Positions 36,836 to 49,221 of a DNA stretch of 64,000 nt are shown piece by piece; position 1 is the stretch's first letter, and each line of letters begins with the position of its first letter. The stretch lies in contig NC_065882.2 of NCBI RefSeq assembly GCF_932274485.2, positions 54,039,431 to 54,103,430 of the forward strand, written 5' to 3'. The DNA is from Patella vulgata (taxonomy: Eukaryota > Mollusca > Gastropoda > Patellidae). Both the position numbers and the translations under genes were made by a program. Under the pieces are notes generated by a model. It was given only the letters and a program-made list of their open reading frames with translations, was not told where the DNA came from and ran no database searches.

Positions 36836-38021
36836 GCCTACCAGTAACAGTACAAGAGTACACGCAGGCTAACAAGAAATCAGTCGGCTATAATTATGCC
36901 TCATTCGCTTCTTATCTATACCGTATATTAAAAGTCTTATTTTTAATTTGTAGTAAAAAAAAAAGTGATACGAATTAAATTGCAACCTCGTCTCAAACCG
37001 AATAATGTTAACGGTACCATAGCCATTGAAAACGTTACTTGATAATCGAGATTATGTAGGTGGAGTTAACGCCTGTCAATCAAACGATTGACCATTCTCG
37101 GAGATGAAGAGAGAGTTGACTCCTATTTTTAGTCAAAAATTACAATGGTGATAACTTTGTTCAGAATAAAGTAATTTGACTGAAATTTTCAATATATTCT
37201 TCTTTCATCATCTATTTTTGAACAGTTGTAGCAAGAATGGCCAACTCTCTATTAAAATCTCCCATAATGTATCTTTAAATTTCCTTCACTCTTTCAAATA
37301 TCCCATTAAATTCCTAATCTAGAATTAAATAGCTTTATGGACTCAATGCATCTTCTTTTTCCTAATTAATGGAATTTGAAAATGTTAAATAGAGGTTGTT
37401 ATAACTCTTGTTTTTAATACTGTTCAATTAGGTACAATTTCTTTTTAAAAAATCCATAGATCATTGAGGGTTTTACTAGTGTTCTACCAGTCAACATCGT
37501 CTTAATTTCATGTCTTTACTATAGGATCAAGATATTGGAAATTTTTGGATCTTAAGTTAAAAGACTGGGAGGCAGACAGTGCACAGTAAGGTTCTGCAAA
37601 GAAAGGAAAAGCACAGGGCTCAAAATGTTTGCATGCATATATACTTGATCGCCAAAAGGCGAGTTCTACATCTGACGGGTAGCGTGGATTAATTTGTATT
37701 GACTTCAATTCACAATACTCACATACATGTAGTTAATAATAGAATATTCAATTTATTATGGATATTTCATAATCTGAATTCTACACATTTCTCAACAGCG
37801 GAGTCATTAGCCTTTACATTAAATTTAAAGCATAATTACAGACATATGTTTTATTTTGCATAATCCACGGCTTCGAATAGCCACCCTTAAGCATATTCGG
37901 GCGATTCAAGAGAATCTTTAGTCCTGTCGAAATTGAAAAAATAAAACTGTTTTCTATTATGATAAAGCGACAGGTAGCTTTTTTTATTAACATTTCAAGG
38001 CCTGAAGCAGGCACTAATGTA

Positions 38022-38250
38022 CTCAAAATCCACTCTAAACAAGGTCATTTCAGGACTAACCTTTAGTTTATTATTGTTTCAATATTCACTTCTGCAAAGG
38101 GGTCTTTCAAAGTAGGGGAAAACCAAAGCGCCTTGAGTAAGTCCATTAAATTAAGCAGATGACCTTACTCTTTGTCACGGACAAGGCTGGGACTATTGAA
38201 CCAATGACTTTCATATTATAATCTACAGTGAACACCTACAGCCCACCCCA
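38022..38250 (-). mobile_element. SINE-A, old copy
   Basis: TCATTTCAGGACTAACCTTTAG, then GGGGTCTTTCAAAGTAGGGG and TTACTCTTTGTCACGGACAA follow the SINE-A order, with many changes. The CT-rich tail and the boxes are lost. A SINE-B copy of opposite orientation follows 54 bp later. Confidence 0.55.
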
Positions 38251-38303
38251 ATCCGTTAACTGACAATGCCATCACCTGTTAGTCACTATTCATGGAATTT
38301 TCA

Positions 38304-38578
38304 AGGAGCCACAGTGGGTCAATGAGGACACAGGTTCAATTCCAGTGTTGGCAGTGTTTTCCAGACTAGTTCCCCATTTTCAGTGGTGGATGAAAGAGGG
38401 CCTGGCATTGAAAAGTGTCTAGTTGTTTGGATTTGATGGAAAATCAAAGTAGTTTGTGAAACATTGGTAGCATATTAAAGATCCCTTGACAGATGGAAAT
38501 TAAAGGCTGGAGCACTGCTGCCCTGGGCAAAATTTCACTTTTAACCAAACTGTAAGGCATTAAATCCATTTCATTTCA
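38304..38578 (+). mobile_element. SINE-B copy with shortened head
   Basis: GGAGCCACAGTGGGTCAATG runs straight into ACAGGTTCAATTCCAGTG, so about 30 bp of the tRNA-like head between A and B boxes is missing. The body has AAAGATCCCTTGACAG and ends ATCCATTTCATTTC, the standard SINE-B end. Confidence 0.7.
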
Positions 38579-39849
38579 CAGTGTTTTCCATATACAAATC
38601 TTCTAATGAAGAAGGAAATTTAAGAAGGTTTTGAGAACAGTATAACTTTAGATAATTAGAAGTCAAATTGTGACAAAATGTCATTTGTTCTCATTAAAAT
38701 ATAATATACATTGATTTCTTTCCCCAGACAACCCACTCTTAGGTCAAATAATGTAAGTTCAGATTTGCTGCTAGAAAAATGTGTTTATGTCCCTGATTAG
38801 CTGATTAATCAAGGCATGAAACATACCTATCTTGGTACTATCACAAAGATTTATTGTTACTGTAAAGGTAAAACAAAGATCTCCGTTCAACATCATCAGA
38901 CAGCACATAATTTGAGCATCACTTTGATCTCTTACATAAACGCTTTTCTTGGAGGTTTTGCATTAGGATGAAGAAAAATTTTCTAGACATTACACTATGT
39001 AATCTCTATTGGATGGGCACAGAAATCGATAGCCATTTTTTAAAAAAGAAATTGAAAAGAAACAGAATGTGAGAAGAGAAGCATGTCTAATTTGTGAAGT
39101 ATTTGTGTTTGCACTAGTTGATATTATTTGGAAATTTCACCACATTCAGGAGGAGCGATTTTCAATGGGATCTGATGACAGGCAGCTAATTTATGTTCAT
39201 TTAAATCAGGATGGTTCAGGAACATGGATACTTGATGACTGTTCAAAGATTATTCTTTTCAGATCATTATGGTTGGGTGAGGAATGTTAACAAGAAAGGT
39301 GAACTTATATTTAATATTCTGACAGTTGCTTGTTTGAAGTGGACAGTTAATTTCAGACAAAATGCTATGAGAATGTATAAAGCGATAATTCACATCAAGA
39401 CGAACTAATATCTTAAGGAGTGTTGCACTCTTTTTATCTTGATTTTTATTTTTTTTTTACCAAAACTAAATTGTATTTTATCTCATTAATTTCTTTTATG
39501 TAATAAATGTCTTGAATGTATATAATATATCTTGTTTTTTGGGGTTTTTTTTTTTACTGCATCATCTGCGATCTTTACATTGAGGTGTGAGGAACATATG
39601 AAGCTACCGTATTTAAAGTAATTAAATATTATAAAAGTTTCATCTAATATTAGATGTTATATGAGGAGTAGAGCCTATGTAATATAGATCAGTATGGATT
39701 ATTTCTGTGAATTTTTGCAATTTGATTGCAATATCTAGAATTAATCATAAATACATCATAAATTCATTACCTGATCCAGACAAATTTGTTATTTATAGCT
39801 CTAGTAAAAATCTCTGTTATGACAAACAAGAATTTTGACAGTGGCTAAG

Positions 39850-40075
39850 TCTGAGCTTCAATCAATTCAACACAAACTCAGTCATTTTGGTCATTTTTAT
39901 TTCTTTGATTTGCTTGCTCACAGGACTCTTTTAGTAATCCAAGGAAATTAGAGAACACGAAGGCTGAGCAGGCAACTCAGCTTAATCTCCATTGAAACCA
40001 TGCCACTTTACTCAACAACAGATCTTATGATCTAAAAGGGCATTCATTGGACGACTCAACACCTCCCTCTTCAAT
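39850..40075 (-). mobile_element. SINE-A, very old copy
   Basis: The order AACACAAACTCAGTCATTTT, TTTGATTTGCTTGCTCACAG, TTAGAGAACACGAAGG and ATCTTATGATCTAAAAGGGC fits SINE-A with heavy divergence. Only the order of blocks supports the call. Confidence 0.45.
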
Positions 40076-40534
40076 TTCCAACATAAATAGTTTATTATTT
40101 GTTATCTATAATGATGTAGTTTATTGTTTATAATTTGGAATCTATATTGATTTAGTTTATGTTTTTTTGTCTATATCATTTTCGTTCCATGATTTGAACA
40201 GCATTTCTATGTCAAATAATTATGAGAGAATGCCTCTTTCCTTCCTAAAGCCAAACTTCTGGAGATTTTACTGTTAGTACTCTTACTGTGTCATTTCTGG
40301 AAAGATGTTTCTCTTTTAACTCTTTATTAGCTTTCAAAATGTCACTTTACTATTATACTTTAAACCAAAATACCATTTATTATTGCACTTCTGGCATAAA
40401 TTATATTAACTGAACATCTCTGGTAGGCCTACAAATCCTAGTTTGATTAAAATTAGTCTAGATTTTACTTTACTACATTTGACCATAACATAAATGCATT
40501 ACTATACTGAATTGCATTTCACAGCATTGTTTTA

Positions 40535-41003
40535 TAGCCCGTTCAGACGCTTATTTTTAAACCAGTTCATAATCGCTGGGGTTTAAAGACAGCATCGTGT
40601 TGCGTTCACACGTACTATAAGCCAAACCAGTTTAACTATTTTGACCTCTATTGCGGTCGGAGGTTAGAGTTAATTGCGCATGGGTAGCTTCATATTCTTT
40701 ATTCGGTTCTCGCACGCTTTAGATAACATTGGCACAGTCTGACCCCGATATTTTCACAGGAATGTAACTTACTGCGTACTGCGCATGCTCAAAGCAAGCT
40801 GGAGCTGGGGTTTTTAAGCCAACCCGTTCAGACGGCTAAGATGAACCAGTTTAAAATAAAAAGCCTTCTCGAAGACAGGTCGCGAGCGGGGGTTTTTAAA
40901 CTGGTTTATTTGCCCCACATGTGCGTTCAGACGCTTAAGTTAAACTGGTTTAACGATCCCCGGGGTTTTTAAACCAGTTCAACTTAAGCGTCTGAACGGG
41001 CTA
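40535..41003. mobile_element. 469 bp MITE with nested palindromes
   Basis: Ends TAGCCCGTTCAGACGCTTA inverted at both sides with TA flanks (40533-40534 and 41004-41005). The GTTCAGACG..TAA sequence occurs four times: both ends and two inner sites (near 40837 and 40930), so the right 75 bp (40928-41000) is itself a hairpin of two TIR copies around CCCCGGGG. It keeps many CpGs in AT-rich DNA, suggesting a recent arrival. TA flanks allow Tc1/mariner; the GTTCAGACG end also resembles Harbinger-type ends. Confidence 0.75.
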
Positions 41004-41567
41004 TAACATTCTACAAACATCTGACTCAAAGGAATACATGTTAAATATCTCACAGAGAGAAGATTAAATAAACCTTGGTCTAATACTCCGCCAGAATTTT
41101 TTTGTTGATTTCGTTCCCCTGAAGAACCAGCAAGTTATACTATACACAGTTCATTATCATCAATAAATTACAATACACCATGTTTAAACCGCAGATTTTA
41201 AATTATTCATAACATAAATAACACTCAACACAGTAATCTAATCAGAAAAAGTTGAGTATTTTGTGGAAATACTATCATATCATAAAGTGATAATGGGATA
41301 GTTATCAAATAAATCACATCAATATAATAATGTTACAATGTTTTAGTTGATCAACATCTAAAATAAAACATTTATTTAATTGTTTTTTTTTTCATGTCTG
41401 TAAAATAACTATGAATTATGGCAAAATGAGGTGATAAATTCAATAAAACTATAAGAGTCCCAATGTGACTCAGTTGGTTTTATATGCAAGTCCGGAGTTC
41501 ACTTCTAGAAACTGCTCTGTAACTGATTATGATAGGAACAGTTCTGATAGGTTGGCAATCTAAAACC

Positions 41568-41645
41568 CTGTTTATATTACCACATTTAAGCATGCCAGGA
41601 ATGGTTCCGAAATAGGAGCGGTTAAATCTTGAGTAGTATAAACAG
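41568..41645. repeat. Short inverted repeat (78 bp)
   Basis: CTGTTTATATTAC faces GTAGTATAAACAG with one or two mismatches. It may be the remains of a small MITE; flanks give no target duplication. Confidence 0.4.
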
Positions 41646-44000
41646 ATACCCGAAACAGCTCCGAGAACAGAAGGCTTATTAGAGACAAACAAATGGTGCA
41701 TGAACACTAGAAATAACTAACCTTTTGTACAGTGGCAACATTAAATCCTATGAAAACTTCTGGAAATTATCAGGGGGTCCAGAAGTTTGCATAACTCCCA
41801 CACCAACTTGCATAATATACTGAAGCAAAGTCTATAAGAATTATCAGGGCAATGACCATTGTTAAATCAGTCAATTGTTGTCACTAGTCTAACAAGTTTA
41901 TTTGCCAACAAATCAGAGCCATGTGACAGAAAGAATCAGCAAAGATTTTGGGTGGTTAAATCCCCAACTATTGGTTCTAAAAATATACTAATACGACAAT
42001 TACAACAATTTTGTATAAAGATTTCGAACAGTTATCAATGGAAGATAACTTATCAGAAACAACACTTTACCATATCATGTGTGTCAGTGTTAACACGAAT
42101 ACTTCAGGAATATGAACAACTTGTAGCTATGATGGCAAAACAAGAATTCATGAAGGTAGTAATGCCTAAGCAAAAATTACATAGCATCCAGATAAAACAC
42201 AAATGATGTAGAAATGACCAAAATGCCTTTAAACTTGATGCAATATATATTTGCCAGGGCATAATATGATCACTGGTTTCGTTCATCCCACATCCAGTAC
42301 AATTCTGCTGTAGTTGAACAAAGAAATATTTACTTAAACTATGTCAAAGACAAGGGCAAATGGCTGTTTTGTAATGAGGTTTTAATGGTCTTTTGCCTTG
42401 CTCCACCCATATATTGTTCCCCTTTTCAGAAGGCCATCATGCACAAAAGATCTGGAATCCTCACTCTGTTCTAAATTGGAATTTTAGACTAGAATCGGGC
42501 CACAAATCTTACTGAAGATATATTTTTTATCATTTGAATAAATCTTTAGATCATGTTTGTAAATTAAACAAAGAATCACAGATTTATTTCTAACAATTAT
42601 CATCCAAGTTTTAAAGCAAACATTAAGTGTTATGTTAATATTTATTTTCTGCCATCTAATATTTCAAACATGTATTATAACAAACTTGACTAACATTATA
42701 TCATGGTGCATGTCAATAATATTCTTCTCTCAAGTATTTGGTTCCATCGTACAAAATACAAAGAAATATACTGAAAATTTAAATGGTCTCTTTTTCTGTA
42801 TTCATATTCGGTATCTTCCCATTGTTAAAAGGTTGTATTGTGTTTGATTACAATAATTAACAAAATGAAATGTAGACGTAGATTACGTTTTTATTAGAAA
42901 GACAGTTTGTACTAAGCTAACAATTTTAACAAAAAACTGAATAACTTTAGCTTGACACGACCTAAAATGTCAAATTATCATGTATACACAACTTGGCAAC
43001 ACTGCAGGGGGTCACTGATCAGATGTTAACTTCACCAATTGGTTTTGGATTCTGAAGCGACAGAAAGGGCAGGTTGTTGTGCCTAAAGCAGGATATATTA
43101 ATTCTTTCTAGAGAGATGCTATTCAACTTGTGAATAATAATATAGTTTGGTCATTTAACAACAGTTTCTGAGGATCCATTGATTACACGACACAATTTAA
43201 CTAGTCTTTAACTCCAGGACATTTTAGTCTTCTGGATAACCATCTTAATGTTATAGTGCCCCATATCAGACGCTCATTTTCAATGCAAATAATATATTTT
43301 CCGACAGAACTTTCTAACTCCCTTCAAAGTGCATTCAACTGAATATATTTTATTACCAAATATCATATTATATCATTTGAAAATTTCAGGGTTTATCACT
43401 ATCAAAAGAATGACAAGCATTACTGGGTACTTGAATTTGCAGACATTTTAGTTTTGATAAAAAAAAACCATCCTCCTCATTCAACTAACCTGGCTGTTGA
43501 AAGAGTAATGATAGGGTTGACAAGTAGATTTGACACACCCTGACCTATGATAAAATAGCTGTATATCAAATAAAATCATTTAATAATGTTATATTATAAT
43601 AGTTCGACAAAATACCCACTTGATAATATCCTAGACGATCCACATGAACAAATATTTCACTGCATTATGTATTTAGTAAACCTCTTATATTTTAATGTGT
43701 GATATTTGTCATGTTTAAAGGTGCTCAATCATCCAATGTGTGGTGCACTAAAAGGAAGTAGCTCATCAATTTCTGTTCATAACAATAGATCATGATAACT
43801 TCTATATGAATTGACTGCATTCAAATACATCAAAGAAAACAACTGGAAGTATACATTATGAGAAAACATCAGTGATAATCCAAGTGCAACTCTGGAAATA
43901 TTGTTTGATAACTTTAAATCATTTTTAAGAGATGTTGACTTACTTTTTTCACCAGGTGGATCTAGGTGTCCTGACCCCAGAAATGTCATTTTTTGTTGAT
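41646..44000. other. Region without recognised gene
   Basis: AT-rich. The 115-codon frame at 41859-42206 (+) has composition expected of random AT-rich DNA and no recognisable domain or splice context. Confidence 0.4.
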
Positions 44001-44054
44001 TTGAAATGAAATGGGGTTCAACATTCAACGTTTCTGTATCAAACAGGCTACCCT
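44001..44054 (-). mobile_element. SINE-B 3' end fragment
   Basis: GAAATGAAATGGGGTTCAAC is the inverted end of SINE-B, followed by a body-like CAAACAGGCTA. Only about 50 bp is recognisable. Confidence 0.4.
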
Positions 44055-44423
44055 TCTTTAATATAAGTTGATCTTTCATTATTCGATGTCGTTTGGGGGC
44101 TTATATATTATCAGTCCTAAATTGACACCAATGGCACTTAAGCAGCACTTATTGGTCTTATATTCAGTTCTAAGTTTACTTTAGAAAATGTTTTACATTT
44201 TCAAATATTGACAATAAATATCATAGTAGTTGACTTAAAGTCTGTGTAAAGTTAATGTAAATGCTAGTTAAAGAAATCCCATCCTCTCCATATGTCTTTA
44301 TGACAGGTGTACATCAAACAGAACCAGGTAAAATTAGCTTTATAATTCTATTGTTTACCTAGGTTTCTTTGCCCATGGTAAAAAAATGTGAAATTCACCT
44401 ATCCTAAGTATCATCCAATGGTT

Positions 44424-44710
44424 TGCAGAGAGAGAGAGATAAACAGGGTTTAATGTCCACTCAACAGGAACTAGGTCATTTCATAACTAACATATATGGT
44501 TCTATTTTTTTTTTTTCAATAATTCGCTTGTGCATAGGGGTCTTTAGTACTGAGAGGAAACTGGAGGACTCGAGAAACCCACAAGGCTGGACAGGCAACC
44601 CTACTCCTTATCCCGTACAAGCGGGGAATCAAAACTACGCCACTTGACTCAATGACACACCTTGTGATTTTACGTGCACGCGTTAAACTACTAGACACGC
44701 CCTCCCCCCC
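44424..44710 (-). mobile_element. SINE-A copy with 11-bp target duplication
   Basis: From the GA run at 44427 through ACAGGGTTTAATGTCCACTC, TAGGTCATTTCATAACTAAC and GGGGTCTTTAGTACTGAGAG to the head near 44700. CCAATGGTTTG (44415-44425) and CCAATGTTTTG (44716-44726) flank it with one difference. A run of 14 C at 44704-44717 lies at the head end, which is unusual for the family. Confidence 0.75.
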
Positions 44711-44826
44711 CCCCCCCAATGTTTTGAGTAATAAAATGTAATCTTGTAAACATAAAGAATTGCATAGTAGTGAGTACATTAAGTGTATAATATTCATAAA
44801 TATTTTGTTTGTAGCATGGTACTTTA

Positions 44827-44991
44827 GCCGGCGCTTGTTTCACAAAATTTTAACTAAAGATAAAATCCAAATTTTAGTAGATACTTCAATTTTGATTGGC
44901 TAAGCACTAAGATCAATCAAATATTATCCAATCATATTACTAAAATTTGGATTTTATCTTAGGTAAAATTTCGTGAAACAGGCCCCCCGAT
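44827..44991. mobile_element. 165 bp MITE with TIRs of about 55 bp
   Basis: TTGTTTCACAAAATTTTAAC and AAATCCAAATTTTAGTA at the left are inverted at the right. Arms take up most of the element, so a single strand folds almost completely. CTTTA lies on both sides (44822-44826 and 44992-44996), a possible target duplication. Confidence 0.7.
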
Positions 44992-44996
44992 CTTTA

Positions 44997-46264
44997 AAGC
45001 TTTACTTGGAGTTTGTATGTGTATTCTTCTTGCACTGAATATTCTGATCTGCTGTTTCCAAGACACTGTATCAGAATCCACAGGCCTACCTACATCCTAT
45101 GGTTAATAGGCAGAATGGAAAAGTCATCCATATTTGCACATGAAAGTCAAAATTTCTTCATGTATATTCTTGAGAAAATCAACAAGAGTTACAACTACTC
45201 TTCGCAACCAACATTTTGAATACAATCTGCAATTGTGGAATATAAAAAAGAGTAGGCAGATATGTAGACCAACATTTGTCACTGATGGAATCATAGTTTC
45301 AGACACACTGCTTTTCAAGAACAATTCTGAAAATTTGCACATACAAGGTATAAATGAGGAGATTATTGTAGTCAAAGGTTACAGTACATAAGTTCTAATA
45401 GGTATGAGAATGCCGTCAAGAAAAATATAGTTCTTTTAGGATGAATTAGTATGCAAACAAAAAATTATATACATAATTTTTAGTGTACAAGACACATACT
45501 GAGTAGTCAATATTTTCAAAGCAAACAATTGGTTGTGTGTATATTAAGAAACCTTTCTTCACTTCATGTGATTAATAAACAACAACTTTATCAGGAAGAT
45601 GGGAGTGCCCTAATAAAAGATGTATTGCAAACACACACACCCTCTCTCCCAGACACAAATTAATTCAGAATTTTTATAATGTTACTGCATTTCTCCTAGA
45701 ACGCCCAATTTTTGGCAAAAAATGGGTTAAGAATACTGAAAAAGTTGGTATGATGAGCCTTCCTTGTGTGCAGAATATGATTATTCTACTAGAACACCTT
45801 GTACCAATAACATTCTCATACTCTTTAGTATGTTTTCTGCCTTTTTGTTTTAAACTACACAAACCGAGAAAATAATAATTTTCACTCATGATACATGCGA
45901 TAATTTTTAATAGATAAAGAAGACAGATTTTTTATTAAGAAACAAATAAACATAAGTACTGAATTTCTACAACAGAAGCAATCTTATAAATCCTAAAAAA
46001 AGAAAAGAAAAGGAAGACTGCCTCTTGAAACTGACTTGTCTTAATTTCTAAGGCACGCTGAAGCAGGTTTATCGTATTTACCCTATTCTAACACGACTCA
46101 GATCAATTGGTCATCATACACTTATTTATTTTAATATTTACATATTTACCTCCAAGCCAATAAAAACAAGCAGTCCATTCATGCCAAGTTTCAATTCAAA
46201 AAATCACTATTCTTTTGTGTTTGAGCAAAGTGCATATCAAATATGTTCAGTTTTTAAAGTGTGA
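44997..46264. other. Region upstream of the 46.3 kb promoter
   Basis: An 85-codon plus frame at 45134-45391 and an antisense frame of similar size cover the same DNA; no domain recognised. A short CA run occurs near 45630. The final 200 bp before the TATA box may hold promoter elements but I can name none. Confidence 0.35.
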
Positions 46265-46272
46265 TATAAAAG
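46265..46272 (+). promoter_or_regulatory. Strong core promoter (TATAAAAG) before a probable first exon
   Basis: TATAAAAG is followed at once by a GC-rich GCCGGCC block that stands out from the AT-rich surroundings. About 28 bp downstream is an initiator-like TCAATG (start site near 46293). Further downstream, at 46671, is a strong splice donor. The ordered set of TATA box, initiator, transcribed leader and donor is better than any other promoter-like site in the window. Confidence 0.45.
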
Positions 46273-46292
46273 CCGGCCTCGAGGCTTATGTC

Positions 46293-46671
46293 AATGCAGA
46301 AGACACCAACACGCACACAGGCTAGTTGGACACAGCAAGACAGACATGAAAGGATAAGAGTATCAGGTTTGCTGTGCCGAGTAACAGGCTTGTAATCACT
46401 GCTTCACATCACACTTGATTGGACAGCTGCTTGAAACAGCCCAAATTGCCACTACCAGTGTTAGAATTGGAACTAGCTTAGCATGGGATGTGTCAGTTGT
46501 TGTAGTACTAGCAGCTCTTAGTGGATATATTCATTATTACAGCTAGTATAACATACAGATTACTACACTAACTATCCACTACTTTTACTGTTTATCAATG
46601 AGTTAACACTACAGAGACTTTATTCAAATCTTGGATTTAAAGTGACTTGGACTCCTTTAGCCTTTTACAGG
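46293..46671 (+). other. Probable non-coding first exon (5' UTR) ending in a strong donor
   Basis: The stretch runs from the predicted start site to CAGG|GTGAGT at 46672. It contains a short upstream frame of about 33 codons from the ATG at 46295 that closes inside the exon, and no longer frame, so it looks like a 5' leader spliced to a coding exon elsewhere. It is less AT-rich than its flanks and contains none of the window's repeats. I could not find the matching acceptor with confidence; the partner exon may lie beyond the window. Inference from signal order only. Confidence 0.35.
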
Positions 46672-49221
46672 GTGAGTTATAATAGTTATATATCTTACTA
46701 CATACAGGTATATTTTGAAATATACAAAAGGTAAACATGTTATATGTTTTGTTAATTCAGTTTAATAGAATTTGTACTTTGACAATTAGGCTGTACCTTT
46801 TGAAGACTGTCTCTTAAGACAGTGATGAAATATAAGGTTTTTTTCTATAAGCATCAACAAGATAAAACGTATTTTATATCATAAATTAAATGAAATTGAA
46901 ATTTGATTGAGATATATCTATTTAAGGTGACTGTATAAATACATTATGATAGTAATTTTTCCATGTAATATATTATTGGGATGACCATAGATTACAAGGA
47001 GATTTTGATACTGTTGAATAAACATTAGCAATATTGAATATCTAACTAAATACAAATTCGCTGACTTCTGTTCACATAAATCAAACTCCTGACAAAGTTT
47101 ACCGTCTATGTAACAGTATCAGTAGGAAACAGAATCTACTGCGGCTATTATCTAAAAAGAAGAATTTCAATATTGCTTTAATAATGTGGCAACTGAACTC
47201 AGTAGTTACTTACTTCAACTACTGAACATCATTTTCTCGTTTTTAAGTTTTTGGGTTTATGTAGTCTAAATGAACATTTTGAAATGAATATCGGTCTTGA
47301 AAATCACCCCAAAAAATTTAAATGAAAACAAAAAAAATATTTCATTATATTTCACTCTAATTTTTAGTCTAAAAATATTATATTTATAATATACTAATAA
47401 GGATAATATTTTGTTTGATTTGATCTCGATTAAGCTAGTTAATAGAGTTGACTTAAAACATTTTATCGATCAGTTGTTTAAAAAAAAAAATTACTAAATG
47501 CTTGATTTGTATTACATATAAAGCCTCATGTAATCTGATATTCATTATTGATATATGTTCATATATAAATCATGTAATCATAGTCTTTGTACGAATAATG
47601 AAATCCTTTGTTGAAGTCAATGGGATTTGCAGGCCAATCCTTCTTTCATTATGTTTAATTCTAAATAATTATTTGGGCAAAGCAAAGCATTTGAAAAGAA
47701 TAGACAAAGTTTAAATCCGTGAACCACCCCCATTGACAGTTATTTATTCAAGATCGGAGTAATGTTAAGGTGTTAGTGAATCTACTTGAGCTATCTGCAT
47801 GTGTCTGTCTCTAGACACACATATAGGACACAATAGATTCGAACAATTGCATATACAAGATTATACACTAAACAGATTTTAAATATCATATATAACATGT
47901 GGGTGGAACTGAACAACATATTAAATATAGTATGTTACATGCATGTCTTGTATGTTTTACAGATCCCTTTTAGTTTTCATATTCTGAATTATAGATGCAT
48001 ATTATATTTTATATGTGCCCAGCCAATGATTTAAAAAAAAAGTACTTGTAATTGCATTCCTGAAGGTTAGCAATTTCAAAGATTGCAGTTTTTGTTGTTA
48101 ACAATAACATAAAGAATGTAACAAACAATAATTTTAATAAATATGGTATTAAAACTAATATCTTTTTTGACCAACCCCTCCCCCCCCCCTCCCCAATAAA
48201 TAATCTGCACAACCAATTTGCCCACAAAATGTCAGATCTAACAAAAATTGCACCCTTTAGCCTTCTTTGAACCACTGGTTGTCAAATCCTTCAATGACTA
48301 TTTGTAACACAAAGTCTTTAATTATGTATACCAGTACATAAATTTGTCACCCCTGGTATTTGTAAATTCCATGATACAAATGGAAAATTATTCAAACAAA
48401 AGAGATTACAATAGTTTCAAAGGTTACAATAATAACAAGTATCATTATATTACATATTTAATATGGAATAAGTTGTAAAAAGTGCAAGTATCATTAACTT
48501 AATGTAAGTGGAATGAACCCTTAAGTTATAATGGTAATCGTAGGCATACTTAACCCAAATGATTAAAAGGGCTGTAAAAAAAAATATCCCGAATTCATTT
48601 ATGAATATTGACAAAATTGCATTTGTCTAATTGTTTTTGAGCTTTTCCAAGACTTGGCTGACTGTGTATCTACTCTAATTATTAATGAAATCCATAACTA
48701 CAAAGTTTACCAGAAAAGGTTGTCAAAGTATAATCCATCTCTGAGAGATTATCAACAAAGTCACATGTTTTCTGCGATAACGCCACTTTCATTTTATAGG
48801 AAGATCCCAGATATTCTTCCTTAAATATTATTCTCACCTTGTACGAAATGATTAAAAAAAATTTTGAAATGAAAGCCATGTGTTATATGTCTGAACATAT
48901 CTGATTTTTAAAATGAAAATAGTATCTCTAAACACATCTCAGGGTTGCAGACCCCTCCACAATCTGCATATAATGCATATGATGGTAATACTGGCATTAT
49001 TTAGTATAGTAAGCAGTGGGACATTTGTGGGCCATTGCTCCACTGCTTTCTTAAAAATAAATTCCCAATTTAGATCATTATCTAAATATTCTAAAAGATT
49101 TCATATGCATTAATCTTCTTCAATGTAGGCCCAAGAACTACATAAAGTTTTCCCCTCACAAATGACTGTAGACTTCACCTTGTCCCCCTTCTTGAGAAAT
49201 TCTGTTGCCGCCAATGCTCAC
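46672..49221. other. Probable intron or intergenic DNA after the first exon
   Basis: Starts with the donor GTGAGT. Very AT-rich, with a C-rich tract at 48175-48194. An acceptor-like TGTTTTACAG at about 47962 is followed by only a short frame. Confidence 0.35.
48175..48194 (-). other. G-run tract on the minus strand (quadruplex-capable)
   Basis: The plus strand is a nearly unbroken C tract with two T interruptions, so the minus strand has G runs of 4, 10 and 4. This could fold into a G-quadruplex. No gene start is nearby, so a regulatory role is not supported. Confidence 0.35.

Larger units (their letters stand above)
36344..37274. mobile_element. TTAA-flanked element, large copy (931 bp)
   Basis: Same ends as the 385 bp copy (ACATACATTATGCAAGAG; inverted AGATACATTATGGGAGAT), bounded by TTAA at 36340-36343 and 37275-37278. 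Outer parts match the small copy; about 500 bp in the middle (roughly 36515-37040) has no counterpart there. That middle part holds a CRE palindrome, a TATA box and a short signal-peptide-like frame. No transposase frame seen. Confidence 0.65.

Noticed and set aside
41458-41520. tRNA-like head near GTGACTCAGTTGGTTTTATA
   Set aside because: B box weak and no SINE body follows; not enough to call.
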